From NCBI GenBank assembly GCA_019636945.1, contig JAHBWO010000011.1:1-47888 (forward strand): a DNA stretch of 47,888 nt, in the 5' to 3' direction. The notes below the pieces were generated by a model. It was not told the DNA's origin, ran no database searches, and saw only the letters and a program-made list of their open reading frames with translations. Within the stretch, counting starts at the first letter, position 1. The number at the start of each line of letters is the position of its first letter. A program made the position numbers and the translations under genes. This DNA comes from Nitrospira sp. (lineage in GTDB: Bacteria > Nitrospirota > Nitrospiria > Nitrospirales > Nitrospiraceae). Shown in pieces: positions 32,779 to 41,092 of the stretch.

Positions 32779-33246
32779 TCACATTCGCCCCGCAGCCTTC
32801 TGTGCCAAGGCCTTCAGTTTCGCTTCGTCGCCGGCGCCTTCCCTGATCGAAAGTTGTGCCAACACCGCCCCTTTCCTCATCGTGAGTTCCAGCGAGCCGA
32901 GATCGAGTCTCCCCCGATCTATAAAGGCCTCCTCTCCAAAACCGCCCACCGTCACCGGCTTTTTCGCGTCCTTGCGCATACGTGCGAATGCATCGCCGGG
33001 ACCAATCCAGATTTCAAACTCATCCTGGCCATTGGCAAACTCATAGGTACACGACTTGGCATCCGCCAGCGTGTCACCTTTCGGCATTCCCTTCAGCTTA
33101 CTCAGGACCTGCTCGACCTCTGCTGTTGTCAGCAAGGTACAGGGATTGAGGCCTGGCGGGGCGGCTTCGATCGGAAGGCTCACAACCATCACCGGGATCG
33201 CACACAGCACAACACGACCAATCCAACCGACTGCGGCAAAATCCAT
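32779..33246 (-). CDS. Exported DUF3558-like hypothetical protein
   Basis: The start ATG 33244-33246 has AAGGAGA upstream; the product is 155 residues. The signal peptide is VLCAIPVMVVSLPIEAAPP with cleavage after IEA near residue 29. The mature domain opens NPCTLLTTAEVEQVLSKLKG, the PC-LLT-AEV pattern of DUF3558 and similar exported domains, followed by CTYEFANGQDEFEIWI. The two Cys could form a disulfide. Function unknown; likely periplasmic. Confidence 0.65.
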   Translation of the reverse strand: MDFAAVGWIGRVVLCAIPVMVVSLPIEAAPPGLNPCTLLTTAEVEQVLSKLKGMPKGDTLADAKSCTYEFANGQDEFEIWIGPGDAFARMRKDAKKPVTVGGFGEEAFIDRGRLDLGSLELTMRKGAVLAQLSIREGAGDEAKLKALAQKAAGRM

Positions 33247-33473
33247 GCGTCTTCTCCTTTCTGTGGGAATAGCGTGCGAATGTCCATGGGATAGCCCCGC
33301 AATCTTGTACTCCGCCATTTAGCGAAGCAACAACCCAGGAGACTCAGAGTCAGGTGAAGAGTCTATGCTCGCTGTGGGAGGAACGCAATGAGCTGACGCG
33401 AAGGAAAGAGGTTCTTTCTAAGAGAAGGACGGCTCGAGCCGCGATAGTTCGTGTCGAAGCCGCATGGCCAGAA

Positions 33474-33548
33474 TACCTCGCGAAGCGTCACGGCCTAAGG
33501 TTTCACATATCAGGCTTGAGATTAACTTGAAACGTTGAACATGAAACC
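33474..33548 (+). repeat. Dispersed repeat, copy F
   Basis: It contains CCTCGCGAAGCGTCACGG, TAAGGTTTCACATATCAGG and, past a divergent part, AACGTTGAACATGAAACC. It is the most divergent of the copies. The following 33567-33612 stretch (GAACGACATATATTGTTGCG, GCGTATCGGCGGTTGCAGG) matches the tail after copy D. Confidence 0.4.
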
Positions 33549-33657
33549 TTGGATTCAGGATCACAGGAACGACATATATTGTTGCGACGGCGTATCGGCG
33601 GTTGCAGGAGAGCCGCTCCTGAATTATTAGGCCAACCCACAATATTCATGAACACTT

Positions 33658-33906
33658 CTACTGCCCTGCTTCCTGAACTCGATCAGCCGTATGACCAGCC
33701 GCTTCATTCAATGTCCGTTCCACCCCTCGAGCCTTGTCCATCGGGGTCTGAATAGCATCGACTGACTGGCGGACCGCTTGATCGACAACCGAAGAGGACT
33801 GAGGGGCCTGCGACTTCTCGACAGGGGTCTCACGTTGACAACCATCCAACCCGATCATGAGGACGAGTATCAACAGCGGAAGGACTCGCTGATATCTGAT
33901 GGTCAT
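33658..33906 (-). CDS. Small lipoprotein
   Basis: The ATG at 33904-33906 has GGAGG five bases upstream. The product is 82 residues with lipobox signal RVLPLLILVLMIGLDGC. The mature part is short and polar, with an amphipathic helix (VVDQAVRQSVDAIQTPMDKA) and a Glu/Gln-rich end. No family is recognised. It follows the zinc-ribbon micro-ORF by about 40 bp on the same strand. Confidence 0.65.
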   Translation of the reverse strand: MTIRYQRVLPLLILVLMIGLDGCQRETPVEKSQAPQSSSVVDQAVRQSVDAIQTPMDKARGVERTLNEAAGHTADRVQEAGQ

Positions 33907-33945
33907 ACGCACCTCCATTCCTCAATAACCGAAGCCTGATTAGTT

Positions 33946-34047
33946 TCAACCACACCGGCAGCATTCTAAGTCTCTCTCCTGTTCGAGTCCGCATTGAGGA
34001 CAGGCGGAGGCCGCAGCGCGCGGGAACGATAAAGATGGTTCCGGCAT
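33946..34047 (-). CDS. 33-residue zinc-ribbon-like micro-ORF
   Basis: The frame runs from ATG 34045-34047 to TGA 33946-33948. It encodes MPEPSLSFPRAAASACPQCG followed by LEQERDLECCRCG. Two CxxC motifs (CPQC and CCRC), ten to eleven residues apart, form a zinc-ribbon-like knuckle. There is no strong ribosome site, but the lipoprotein gene follows on the same strand. The product could be a real small metal-binding peptide or a chance frame; the doubled CxxC is the only positive evidence. Confidence 0.4.
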   Translation of the reverse strand: MPEPSLSFPRAAASACPQCGLEQERDLECCRCG

Positions 34048-34597
34048 ACTTGTGACGGTACGATGGAACGCGGCGGAGCGCAAAATATTTACTGAATCCG
34101 TCGATCATGCAAAGATCCTCCAGGACCGCAGCAGATCTCTATACATGACAGGCAGCGACCGTACGACCATACTTGTCTCAAGCTCATCCGGCCCTTCCCC
34201 ATGCTCCCTACACTGCGTAGGGACGACAACACTGTCGACGCGTAGCCGGTAGCTGGCCGGCACTCGTAGCGACAAGCAGTACTGCACGTGGAGCCTTGAA
34301 GAATTCTTGGTCCACCACACCTGTGCTGCTTGCAAAGCTTGGCGAACCCGATCGTCGCTATTTCTTGCAATCTCACCGGAAGCTATTGCGCACGCTGAAG
34401 CAAATCCGATCGTCCATTCCAATGTTCTGCACAATTCAAACACCGACCCATACGGTTTTTAGCGGAAGAGGATTGACAATTTCTCTTACCTAGGATACTG
34501 CTCCCATCAGAAACGTAAGGGAGAAGAACCTTCCACACAGACTCGCAGAACTACTCAGACTCACTCAGCATGGCGTATTCAGAATGCCGCACGCTCC
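34048..34597. other. Gap upstream of the partition module
   Basis: No gene is supported over these 550 bp. Near 34456 there is TTTAGCGG, half of the IncP KorB operator word TTTAGCSGCTAAA, but no matching right half. TTGACA at 34473-34478 is followed 15 bases later by GATACT, a weak sigma-70-like pair that could serve the module. Both are low-confidence observations. Confidence 0.25.
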
Positions 34598-34810
34598 ATG
34601 ACGCGTCCGACTCGCGAGAGCAACCGTCAAATGATTAGGAACCAATCTTACTTTGACGCGATCGGAAGACCCCAACGCGCCCTCTCGCATTTTCTCAACC
34701 ATCACCAAAATCCAACCATGGAAGGGATGCACAACGCCGGTCATTCGGGAAAGCCTGTCGCGAAGAAGCAGCGAACGTTCTGGCTCGTGAAAAAGGAGAG
34801 CGATCGATGA
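34598..34810 (+). CDS. Small ORF translationally coupled to parA, function unknown
   Basis: The frame has 70 codons and ends exactly at ATGA, with the parA start inside its stop. The product is basic (end PVAKKQRTFWLVKKESDR) with no recognised domain. The KKxxTFWLVKKE ending fits a small DNA-binding or regulatory protein, but I cannot show it. In IncP plasmids a small repressor gene also overlaps incC, so the arrangement is suggestive. The start codon is uncertain; the ATG at 34631 (MIRNQSYFDAIG) is another option. Confidence 0.4.
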   Translation: MTRPTRESNRQMIRNQSYFDAIGRPQRALSHFLNHHQNPTMEGMHNAGHSGKPVAKKQRTFWLVKKESDR

Positions 34811-35589
34811 AAACATTGGTCTTAGCCAATCAGAAGGGCGGCGTGGGGAAAACGGCGATTGCCTGCCAACTGGGGTACTTCCTCGTCGAAATGCTCAAGA
34901 AACGGGTCTTGATCATTGACTTAGACCATCAAGGGAACACGTCGAAAAACATCGGCACCTCCAAGTTGGCCACCATCTCATCCATCACGGCCAACCAACT
35001 GTTGACCGAACCGGTCACCACCATTGAAGGCGGCACCTTTGTAGTGATTCCCTCACACGGCGATCTGCTCAAACTCGAGAGACGAGAAGAAGATCACAAC
35101 CAGTTTGCCAATAATCTCCGGTTGTTCCTCAACGAAATGGATGACCGATTTGATGTGGCCATCATTGATACGAATCCAAATCCCGATATCCGGGTGCTCG
35201 CGTCACTGGTGGTGGGTGATTTTGTGCTGTCGCCCATACAGCTGAATCAAGAAGCAGTCGACGGCATCGCGGCACTCCGGGCGCAGGTCCTCAAGATACA
35301 AAGCACCCTGAACAAAGATCTTCGATTCATCGGCCTGCTTCCGAATCTGGTCGAGCCCACGCCCTTTCAACGCGCCAATTTCGACCAACTCTGTACGGCC
35401 TTTGCCTCGCTGTTCATTCGACTGGAGGACGGCCGGATGGCCGCCATTCCGTCACGCACGGCGGTGGCGGAAGCCCAGGCGATGGGAGCGCCGATCTGGA
35501 CATTACAGAAAACCAGTTCTCGAGAGGCATGGCTGCATCTGAAGCCGATCTTTCAAAAGGTGGCTCATACGATGGGGGTGATGGAATGA
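34807..35589 (+). CDS. parA: ParA-family partition ATPase, IncC-like
   Basis: The product is 260 residues with GGAG before the ATG and no N-terminal DNA-binding domain (the short form). The deviant Walker A is NQKGGVGKTAIACQL (residues 8-22), the A' motif IIDLDHQGNTSKN and Walker B VAIIDTNPNPD. Sections resemble IncP IncC: SPIQLNQEAVDGIAAL, FIGLLPNLVEPTPFQRANF and the end IPSRTAVAEAQAMGAPIW, then a TSSREAWLHLKP tail. It would form the nucleoid gradient that segregates DNA bound by ParB. parB overlaps its stop by ATGA. Confidence 0.9.
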   Translation: MKTLVLANQKGGVGKTAIACQLGYFLVEMLKKRVLIIDLDHQGNTSKNIGTSKLATISSITANQLLTEPVTTIEGGTFVVIPSHGDLLKLERREEDHNQFANNLRLFLNEMDDRFDVAIIDTNPNPDIRVLASLVVGDFVLSPIQLNQEAVDGIAALRAQVLKIQSTLNKDLRFIGLLPNLVEPTPFQRANFDQLCTAFASLFIRLEDGRMAAIPSRTAVAEAQAMGAPIWTLQKTSSREAWLHLKPIFQKVAHTMGVME

Positions 35590-36521
35590 AAAAACCACTG
35601 ATCGCGACATTGGATCTCACGGCTCTGGATCGGACGACTCCCGCACCGACAACGGATCCGATCGCCAGAGAACGGACCGTGACGGCTGAAGTCTTGGGGC
35701 GCCCGCTTCATATTCCGGTGAAGGACATCGACGAAGACCCTGACCAGCCGCGCCAGGAATTCGATGCAGCAAGTATGGAAGAACTTGAACAGAGCGTCAG
35801 GATCCATGGAGTCAAAACACCGATCTCGATTCGCCCCCATCCCACGGAGCAGAAACGGTGGATCTTGAATTTTGGCGCGCGCCGACTCAGAGCCTCCAGA
35901 TCCGTCGGGAAAACGACGATTCCCGCCTTCATCGATCGCTCACATACCGATTACCAACAAGTGATCGAAAACTTGCAGCGGGAAGATCTGAAGCCGCGTG
36001 AGCTGGCGATGTTCATCAAGAAGAAGATGGACGAAGGAGAAAAGCAGGCTCACATCGCCGAGCTCCTCGGCGTGAATCGATCCATGGTGACAAATCACTT
36101 GGCACTTATCGATCCCCCGGCCTGCATCGAAGAAATCTATGCGTCTGGAAAGTGTTCATCGGCCAAGACGCTCTACGATTTGCGGAATCTGCACAAGGAG
36201 TTTCCAAAAGAAGTCGAACGGTGGTGCTCCGGCGATCAGGAGATTACCCGTGCAACCGTGTCGGGCTTATCCGCCAAGCTCAGATGGTCTGAGCGATCGC
36301 CCGTCACATCGTCGAAGGAGAAACCGGAACAGAAGAAGCGGACGCTCAGTTCAACGACAATGCTGCCGTCTTTGATCGTCATGTTTCAGGATCGATCGGG
36401 CACTGTAGATCTGCAGCATGCCCCACAACAAGCAAACCACCTGATCGTCAATTTTTCAGATGGGAAGCAGGAGGAAGTGCCTGCGCGACAGTGCCAAATT
36501 GAACAGATCATTTTCCCCTAA
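35586..36521 (+). CDS. parB: ParB-family partition protein, KorB-like
   Basis: The product is 311 residues from the ATG overlapping the parA stop. A ParB-like N-terminal nuclease-fold domain (IDEDPDQPRQEFDAASMEELEQS) holds the box GARRLRASRSVGKTTIPAFI. The HTH region has VIENLQREDLKPRELAMF and HIAELLGVNRSMVTNHLALI, as in KorB of IncP plasmids. The C-terminal 60 residues (VDLQHAPQQANHLIVNFSDG...) match the SH3-like KorB dimer domain rather than the usual ParB end. KorB acts as centromere-binding protein and global repressor. The palindromes just downstream are its best candidate sites. Confidence 0.88.
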   Translation: MKKPLIATLDLTALDRTTPAPTTDPIARERTVTAEVLGRPLHIPVKDIDEDPDQPRQEFDAASMEELEQSVRIHGVKTPISIRPHPTEQKRWILNFGARRLRASRSVGKTTIPAFIDRSHTDYQQVIENLQREDLKPRELAMFIKKKMDEGEKQAHIAELLGVNRSMVTNHLALIDPPACIEEIYASGKCSSAKTLYDLRNLHKEFPKEVERWCSGDQEITRATVSGLSAKLRWSERSPVTSSKEKPEQKKRTLSSTTMLPSLIVMFQDRSGTVDLQHAPQQANHLIVNFSDGKQEEVPARQCQIEQIIFP

Positions 36522-36535
36522 TTCCCTACCCTTCA

Positions 36536-36566
36536 CCCCCTCTCCACATTACGACCGGAGAGGGGG
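36536..36566 (+). terminator. Strong hairpin after parB
   Basis: CCCCCTCTCC (36536-36545) pairs perfectly with GGAGAGGGGG (36557-36566) over an 11-base loop, 15 bp after the parB stop. There is no T-run after it, so intrinsic termination is uncertain; it may instead stabilise the 3' end. Confidence 0.55.
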
Positions 36567-36691
36567 ACAGCCAGGCCTTCCTCTTACCACGCAGACACCT
36601 CGTTAGCCACGAAGTTCGAAGACTTCCTCCAGGCTATTTCTTTCCCGACAAAATTGATTCTCCAGATACAAGAGTCACCTACGGTGGCCGA

Positions 36692-36711
36692 TTGTTGGAC
36701 ATGTCCAACAA
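36692..36711. promoter_or_regulatory. Palindrome 1, candidate partition (parS-like) site
   Basis: TTGTTGGACATGTCCAACAA is a perfect 20-bp palindrome. Its 18-bp core, TGTTGGACATGTCCAACA, recurs unchanged 111 bp downstream. It lies 171 bp after parB. It shares only the outer TGTT...AACA with the chromosomal parS word TGTTTCACGTGAAACA. Confidence 0.6.
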
Positions 36712-36802
36712 CAAACCAAGTACACTCCTTTATCCACCCACACCCAAGGAAATGATTTTTGAGATGACCGACGAGGCCTCGATCGAAGGAGGACGTTGAA
36801 TC

Positions 36803-36822
36803 CTGTTGGACATGTCCAACAG
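36803..36822. promoter_or_regulatory. Palindrome 2, candidate partition (parS-like) site
   Basis: CTGTTGGACATGTCCAACAG is a perfect 20-bp palindrome with the same 18-bp core as palindrome 1. The two start 111 bp apart, about 10.6 helical turns. I noticed no third copy in this window. Confidence 0.6.
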
Positions 36823-36968
36823 ATCACCATGCCCTTTCTCGCCTCGAGCCATGTCATGCGTCATGGGATTGGGGATGATCGGCATGAATCTGATAACGGT
36901 GGCAGAATCGGCGATTCAGATCTCCACTCCCCGATACAATGGATAACCACCAACCAGCCGTGACTCAA

Positions 36969-38530
36969 CCCGGATTCCGCAGTAGAGATGGGTTAGGGTG
37001 ACGCCCCGGTCCTCTGGAGCATCGGGCTAACGGTGGGCCCGGTAGCATTCGGGGCGCGAGTGGAAGTATGATCCACGGCATCAGCCTCGCTCAGATCCCA
37101 GTCCAACTGCGCCGCAATCGGCAACCCCTCCGAAAGCGTCCGGAGCCGTTCAAGAAACTCGGCCCGGTCCTCTGGAGGCACAGCAAATCGGACCCGCAGT
37201 CGTCGAGCGTGGGGAATCAGATCGGCTCCGACCAGAAAGACCAGATCCCGTATCGCCCGCAGCCGCCGTTCAAACCAACACACAGGCAGGACCGTCTCCC
37301 GGAACCCCATCAGCAAGTTGTAGAGGACGCAGCCCGTTCGGAATGCGGCATTGGTTGCGTCAAACGACTGGAGACAGAAGGTGTCCAGGCTCAGATCTTC
37401 TTTCAGCTCTTTGATCCGATTCTCACTGTCCGCCCGTCCCGCGTACATCCGGGTGACCAGTTCGGCGGCAAATGGCACACTGGTGACCAAGACGCGATAG
37501 GTGTAGCCCGGACACTCGATCAGCCGCCGTCCGCTGGCGTCGGGCCGCTCCGTCAGAGTCTGGCGTAAACAGACGAACCGCCGTACTTGCCCGTGCCACG
37601 CTGGCAAGGAGACCATCCTGTCGGCAACGGCGATCCCTCGTGCGACAGATCGCCAGTCGGCCTCTGGAATGCGATGGATTACCAGTTTCCGCACGAGTGG
37701 GGTGAGCCGTGCCACGATGATGTACGGTAGCTCCCGCGCGTCCAAGCCCGCCAGGAATGCCGTCACAAAGAACCCCGAGTCCGCTCGAACGAGGCCGATC
37801 TGATGCCCCGGCGGCAGCATCGTCAACGCTTGCGCCAGAAACTCCCGCGCACCGTTGGCCGTCCCGGCATGACCGGCCCGGAGCGTGGCCCACAACAGTC
37901 GGCGGCGCTCGCTTAACCACGCGACCAACGGATGATGGGAGGGCCGGCCGTGTTTGATCGGATTGTGCCCCTTTAGGCTCCCAGCCTGCTCACCATACCG
38001 ACAGAAGACGGTCGAGTCCAAATCCAGCGTATGGCCCAGCACAATCGGCCGCATCGCGCCCAACGACATCCGCATCAGCGCTTCCGTCACCTCAGTGGTC
38101 CGTCGGTACGTGAAGCTCTGAAAGAACCGTCGCAGCGTATCGGGTGAGGGAAACCGAGGCAGGCCCAGCAGTCGAGGTAATAGTGGATCACGGCGATAAC
38201 GAGTCATGTGCTCGAACCGTTCAGCGCCCAAGGCAAGCCCATACCACCAGGCCAGCAGCACGGCCACGGCAGGAATCTGATTGTTGGAGGTCTTCGTGAA
38301 CGGGACGAGCCACGGAGTCAGTGTCGCGCGTAGCCCGATGAGCTCGAAGTACAGCCGAAGCAGAATAGCCCCGGCCCAGACCGTGATCGGATGGTCCGTA
38401 AATGTGAAGCGAATCTTCGGGTAGAGCGGTGACGTGAGAGCCTGACGGGGGCGCATGCCAAACCTCCTATCCCTACAGGAGAATTTGGCCACCTACTCTA
38501 CATCAAAACCAATCAACTGCGGAATCCGGG
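36969..38530 (-). mobile_element. IS1380-family insertion sequence, complete
   Basis: The element is 1562 bp, bounded by identical 15-bp inverted repeats (CCCGGATTCCGCAGT at 36969-36983 and its complement at 38516-38530). A 5-bp duplication CTCAA flanks it at 36964-36968 and 38531-38535. It carries one intact transposase. It sits directly after the palindromes of the partition module. Confidence 0.9.
36993..38456 (-). CDS. IS1380-family transposase
   Basis: The start ATG 38454-38456 (MRPRQALTSPLYPKIRF) has AGGAGG six bases upstream; 487 residues. The frame is open further (38492), but that start has no ribosome site. DDE-type pieces are LDLDSTVFCRYGEQAGS (first Asp), VRADSGFFVTAFL (second Asp) and MYAGRADSENRIKELKEDL (Glu region). 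The N-terminal half with LLAWWYGLALGAERFEH and LGLPRFPSPDTLRRFF is typical of IS1380. It appears intact and the element is complete, so it could be active. Confidence 0.93.
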   Translation of the reverse strand: MRPRQALTSPLYPKIRFTFTDHPITVWAGAILLRLYFELIGLRATLTPWLVPFTKTSNNQIPAVAVLLAWWYGLALGAERFEHMTRYRRDPLLPRLLGLPRFPSPDTLRRFFQSFTYRRTTEVTEALMRMSLGAMRPIVLGHTLDLDSTVFCRYGEQAGSLKGHNPIKHGRPSHHPLVAWLSERRRLLWATLRAGHAGTANGAREFLAQALTMLPPGHQIGLVRADSGFFVTAFLAGLDARELPYIIVARLTPLVRKLVIHRIPEADWRSVARGIAVADRMVSLPAWHGQVRRFVCLRQTLTERPDASGRRLIECPGYTYRVLVTSVPFAAELVTRMYAGRADSENRIKELKEDLSLDTFCLQSFDATNAAFRTGCVLYNLLMGFRETVLPVCWFERRLRAIRDLVFLVGADLIPHARRLRVRFAVPPEDRAEFLERLRTLSEGLPIAAQLDWDLSEADAVDHTSTRAPNATGPTVSPMLQRTGASP

Positions 38531-38685
38531 CTCAAACTCCGTGTCCATGATGCTGGAGTGAACAGCTCTCACCTACCGACACCACCGGCTTGCCACTCAA
38601 GCCGGTACTCGATATGGCCGACATAATTACTGGCGAGAACCATTGACGACACCACTCTAGACATACAGTTCGACAAAGGGGGCCC

Positions 38686-40758
38686 ATGGTGACGAACCCA
38701 CAACTTGATCAAACCTGCATCAATACCATCCGCACTCTTTCGATGGATGCCGTCCAGCAAGCCAACTCCGGCCACCCTGGAACGCCGATGGCCATGGCCC
38801 CGGTCGCCTACTGTCTCTGGCAGCGAATCCTTCGATTCGATCCGAACGACCCGATTTGGCCGAATCGCGATCGGTTCGTGCTATCGATGGGCCATGCCTC
38901 TATGCTGCTCTACTCACTGCTGCACTTGACCGGAGTAAAGGCCGTGAATCCCCAGTACGAACGGCTGGGTGAGCTCTCGGTACAACTGGACGATCTCAAA
39001 CGCTTCCGCCAGCTCAACAGCAAATGCGCCGGACATCCAGAATACCGATGGACCTCAGGCGTAGAGACAACAACCGGTCCGCTTGGGCAAGGGATTGCTA
39101 CCAGCGTTGGGATGGCGATTGCCGCGCAGTGGCAAGGGCACTATTTCAATCGCCCTGGTTTCGACATGTTCAACTACAACGTCTACGCCCTCTGTGGTGA
39201 CGGCTGCATGATGGAAGGGGTAGCTGCCGAAGCGGCCTCCTTAGCAGCGCACTTGAAACTGTCCAACCTCTGCTGGATCTACGACAACAATAAGATCACG
39301 ATCGAGGGCCACACCGAGTGGGCCTTCAGCGAAGACGTGGCCACCAGATTCATCGGTTATGGATGGAACGTCACCCGAGTCGGTGATGCCAATGATCTTG
39401 ACATGCTTGAACGAGCCTTCACGACATTCACAAAAGAAACGGACCGCCCAACCCTGATCATCGTCGATAGCCACATCGCCTATGGTTCACCAAATAAGCA
39501 AGATACCCACGCGGCGCACGGCGAACCGCTCGGCGAAGAAGAAATCAGGCTGACCAAGAGGAACTATGGCTGGCCCGAACAGGAAAAGTTCCTGGTTCCG
39601 GATGGTGTCCGCGAATATTTCCAGCAGGGCATGGGCAAGCGCGGACACGAGGCGCGCACAGCCTGGATGGAAAAATTCGAGGAGTATCAGAAGGAATTCC
39701 CCCAACTCGCCAAGCACCTTTCTGATATGCAACAGCGTCAACTGCCGGAAGGATGGGACAAGGAGCTGCCCCTGTTCCCTGCCGACGCCAAAGGCGTGGC
39801 CGGACGTGATGCTTCGGCTAAGGTGCTCAATACCTTGGCAAAGAATGTTCCCTGGCTCTTGGGGGGCTCTGCGGATCTGGCTCCTTCAACCAAGACTCGT
39901 TTGACCTTCGAGGGAGCCGGCGATTTCACTGCGAAGGATCGCGGCGGCCGCAACCTGCACTTCGGCGTCCGAGAACATGCCATGGGCTCCGTACTCAATG
40001 GGCTCTCCCTCTCCAAAGTGCGCCCCTATGGTTCCGGCTTCCTGATCTTCAGTGACTACAGCCGAGGCGCGATCCGTTTGAGTGCGTTGATGGAAGTCCC
40101 CGTCATCCATATCTTCACCCACGATTCCATCGGAGTCGGAGAGGATGGGCCTACGCACCAGCCGATTGAGCAACTCGCCTCGTTGCGAGCAATTCCAAAC
40201 CTCATCGTCCTACGCCCTGCTGATGCGAACGAGGTCGCGGAAGCCTGGCGTGTCGTCATGCAGTTGAAACATGAACCGGTGGCGTTGATCCTAACCAGAC
40301 AAGCCATCCCGACCGTCGACCGCTCCAAATATGCCGCTGCATCCGGCGTGGCGAAAGGTGGGTACGTCTTAGCCGATGTGCCTGGGGGAAAGCCGGACGT
40401 CCTGCTTCTTGCAAGCGGTAGCGAGGTCTCGCTCTGCCTGGAGGCAGCTGAACAATTGAAGACAGAAGGCATCAAGGCCCGCGTCGTGAGCATGCCCTCC
40501 TGGGAGCTGTTCGAACATCAACCACAGGCCTATCGCGACAGCGTGATTCCGCCACACGTCACCGCGAGGGTCTGCGTAGAACAGGCGTCAACATTTGGAT
40601 GGGCGAGTTATGCCGGACTGACCGGTGAGATCATCGGCATGAAATCATTTGGAGCATCCGCACCCCTCAAGGAGCTGCAAAAGAAATTTGGATTCACGAA
40701 AGACAATATCGTCGCCGCAGCGAAAGGCCAGCTCCAGAGAAAAGCGAAAGCGGCGTAA
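38686..40758 (+). CDS. tkt: Transketolase
   Basis: The product is 690 residues with AAAGGGGG before the ATG. The thiamine-diphosphate site is CGDGCMMEGVAAEAASLAAHL ... IYDNNKITIEG (the GDG-NN motif; shortened here). The pyrimidine-domain Glu region is GVREHAMGSVLNGLSL, and the family's GHASMLLYSLLHLTG lies at the start. It moves two-carbon units between sugar phosphates in the pentose phosphate or Calvin route. No other pathway gene is adjacent. A strong hairpin lies about 40 bp downstream. Confidence 0.96.
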   Translation: MVTNPQLDQTCINTIRTLSMDAVQQANSGHPGTPMAMAPVAYCLWQRILRFDPNDPIWPNRDRFVLSMGHASMLLYSLLHLTGVKAVNPQYERLGELSVQLDDLKRFRQLNSKCAGHPEYRWTSGVETTTGPLGQGIATSVGMAIAAQWQGHYFNRPGFDMFNYNVYALCGDGCMMEGVAAEAASLAAHLKLSNLCWIYDNNKITIEGHTEWAFSEDVATRFIGYGWNVTRVGDANDLDMLERAFTTFTKETDRPTLIIVDSHIAYGSPNKQDTHAAHGEPLGEEEIRLTKRNYGWPEQEKFLVPDGVREYFQQGMGKRGHEARTAWMEKFEEYQKEFPQLAKHLSDMQQRQLPEGWDKELPLFPADAKGVAGRDASAKVLNTLAKNVPWLLGGSADLAPSTKTRLTFEGAGDFTAKDRGGRNLHFGVREHAMGSVLNGLSLSKVRPYGSGFLIFSDYSRGAIRLSALMEVPVIHIFTHDSIGVGEDGPTHQPIEQLASLRAIPNLIVLRPADANEVAEAWRVVMQLKHEPVALILTRQAIPTVDRSKYAAASGVAKGGYVLADVPGGKPDVLLLASGSEVSLCLEAAEQLKTEGIKARVVSMPSWELFEHQPQAYRDSVIPPHVTARVCVEQASTFGWASYAGLTGEIIGMKSFGASAPLKELQKKFGFTKDNIVAAAKGQLQRKAKAA

Positions 40759-40800
40759 CGTGCCATCACGATACCCTCTCTTCCTGCACGCCACTTGATC

Positions 40801-40833
40801 CGACACAGATTCAGACTTCCTGAATCTGTGTCG
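40801..40833 (+). terminator. Strong hairpin downstream of tkt
   Basis: CGACACAGATTCAG (40801-40814), loop ACTTC, then its exact complement (40820-40833) forms a 14-bp perfect stem. It lies 43 bp past the tkt stop. It lacks a following T-run, so it is either a Rho-dependent/stabilising structure or an inefficient terminator. The rest of the 40759-41092 gap holds nothing recognisable. Confidence 0.6.
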
Positions 40834-41092
40834 AACGGAATGACAGCCTAGAATCGGAACTTCCGCTCATCCCCAAGCAATAAACCCATACCCCACCGAG
40901 TCCATCAGCAGTCCTCGCGTCAGCTGCTCATCTGTGCCAATGTCATCACTCACAGTTGGCATCGTACTACTACGCAATGTAGCTCTTGCAGTTCTGCCGG
41001 ACTTCGTCCATGCTAGCCAACATGAATCCGATAATTACCGTCTCTTATAGGCCGTCATCAGCATGGTTTTCTCTCTCATAGGAGGCCCTACC

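Noticed and set aside
34456..34463. TTTAGCGG as a KorB operator
   Set aside because: Only the left half of TTTAGCSGCTAAA is present; the right half does not match, so it is probably chance.
36721..36960. Possible DnaA boxes (TTTATCCACCC, and GGTTATCCA on the reverse strand) as a replication origin next to the partition genes
   Set aside because: Only two imperfect matches, no AT-rich unwinding stretch and no replication initiator gene nearby.
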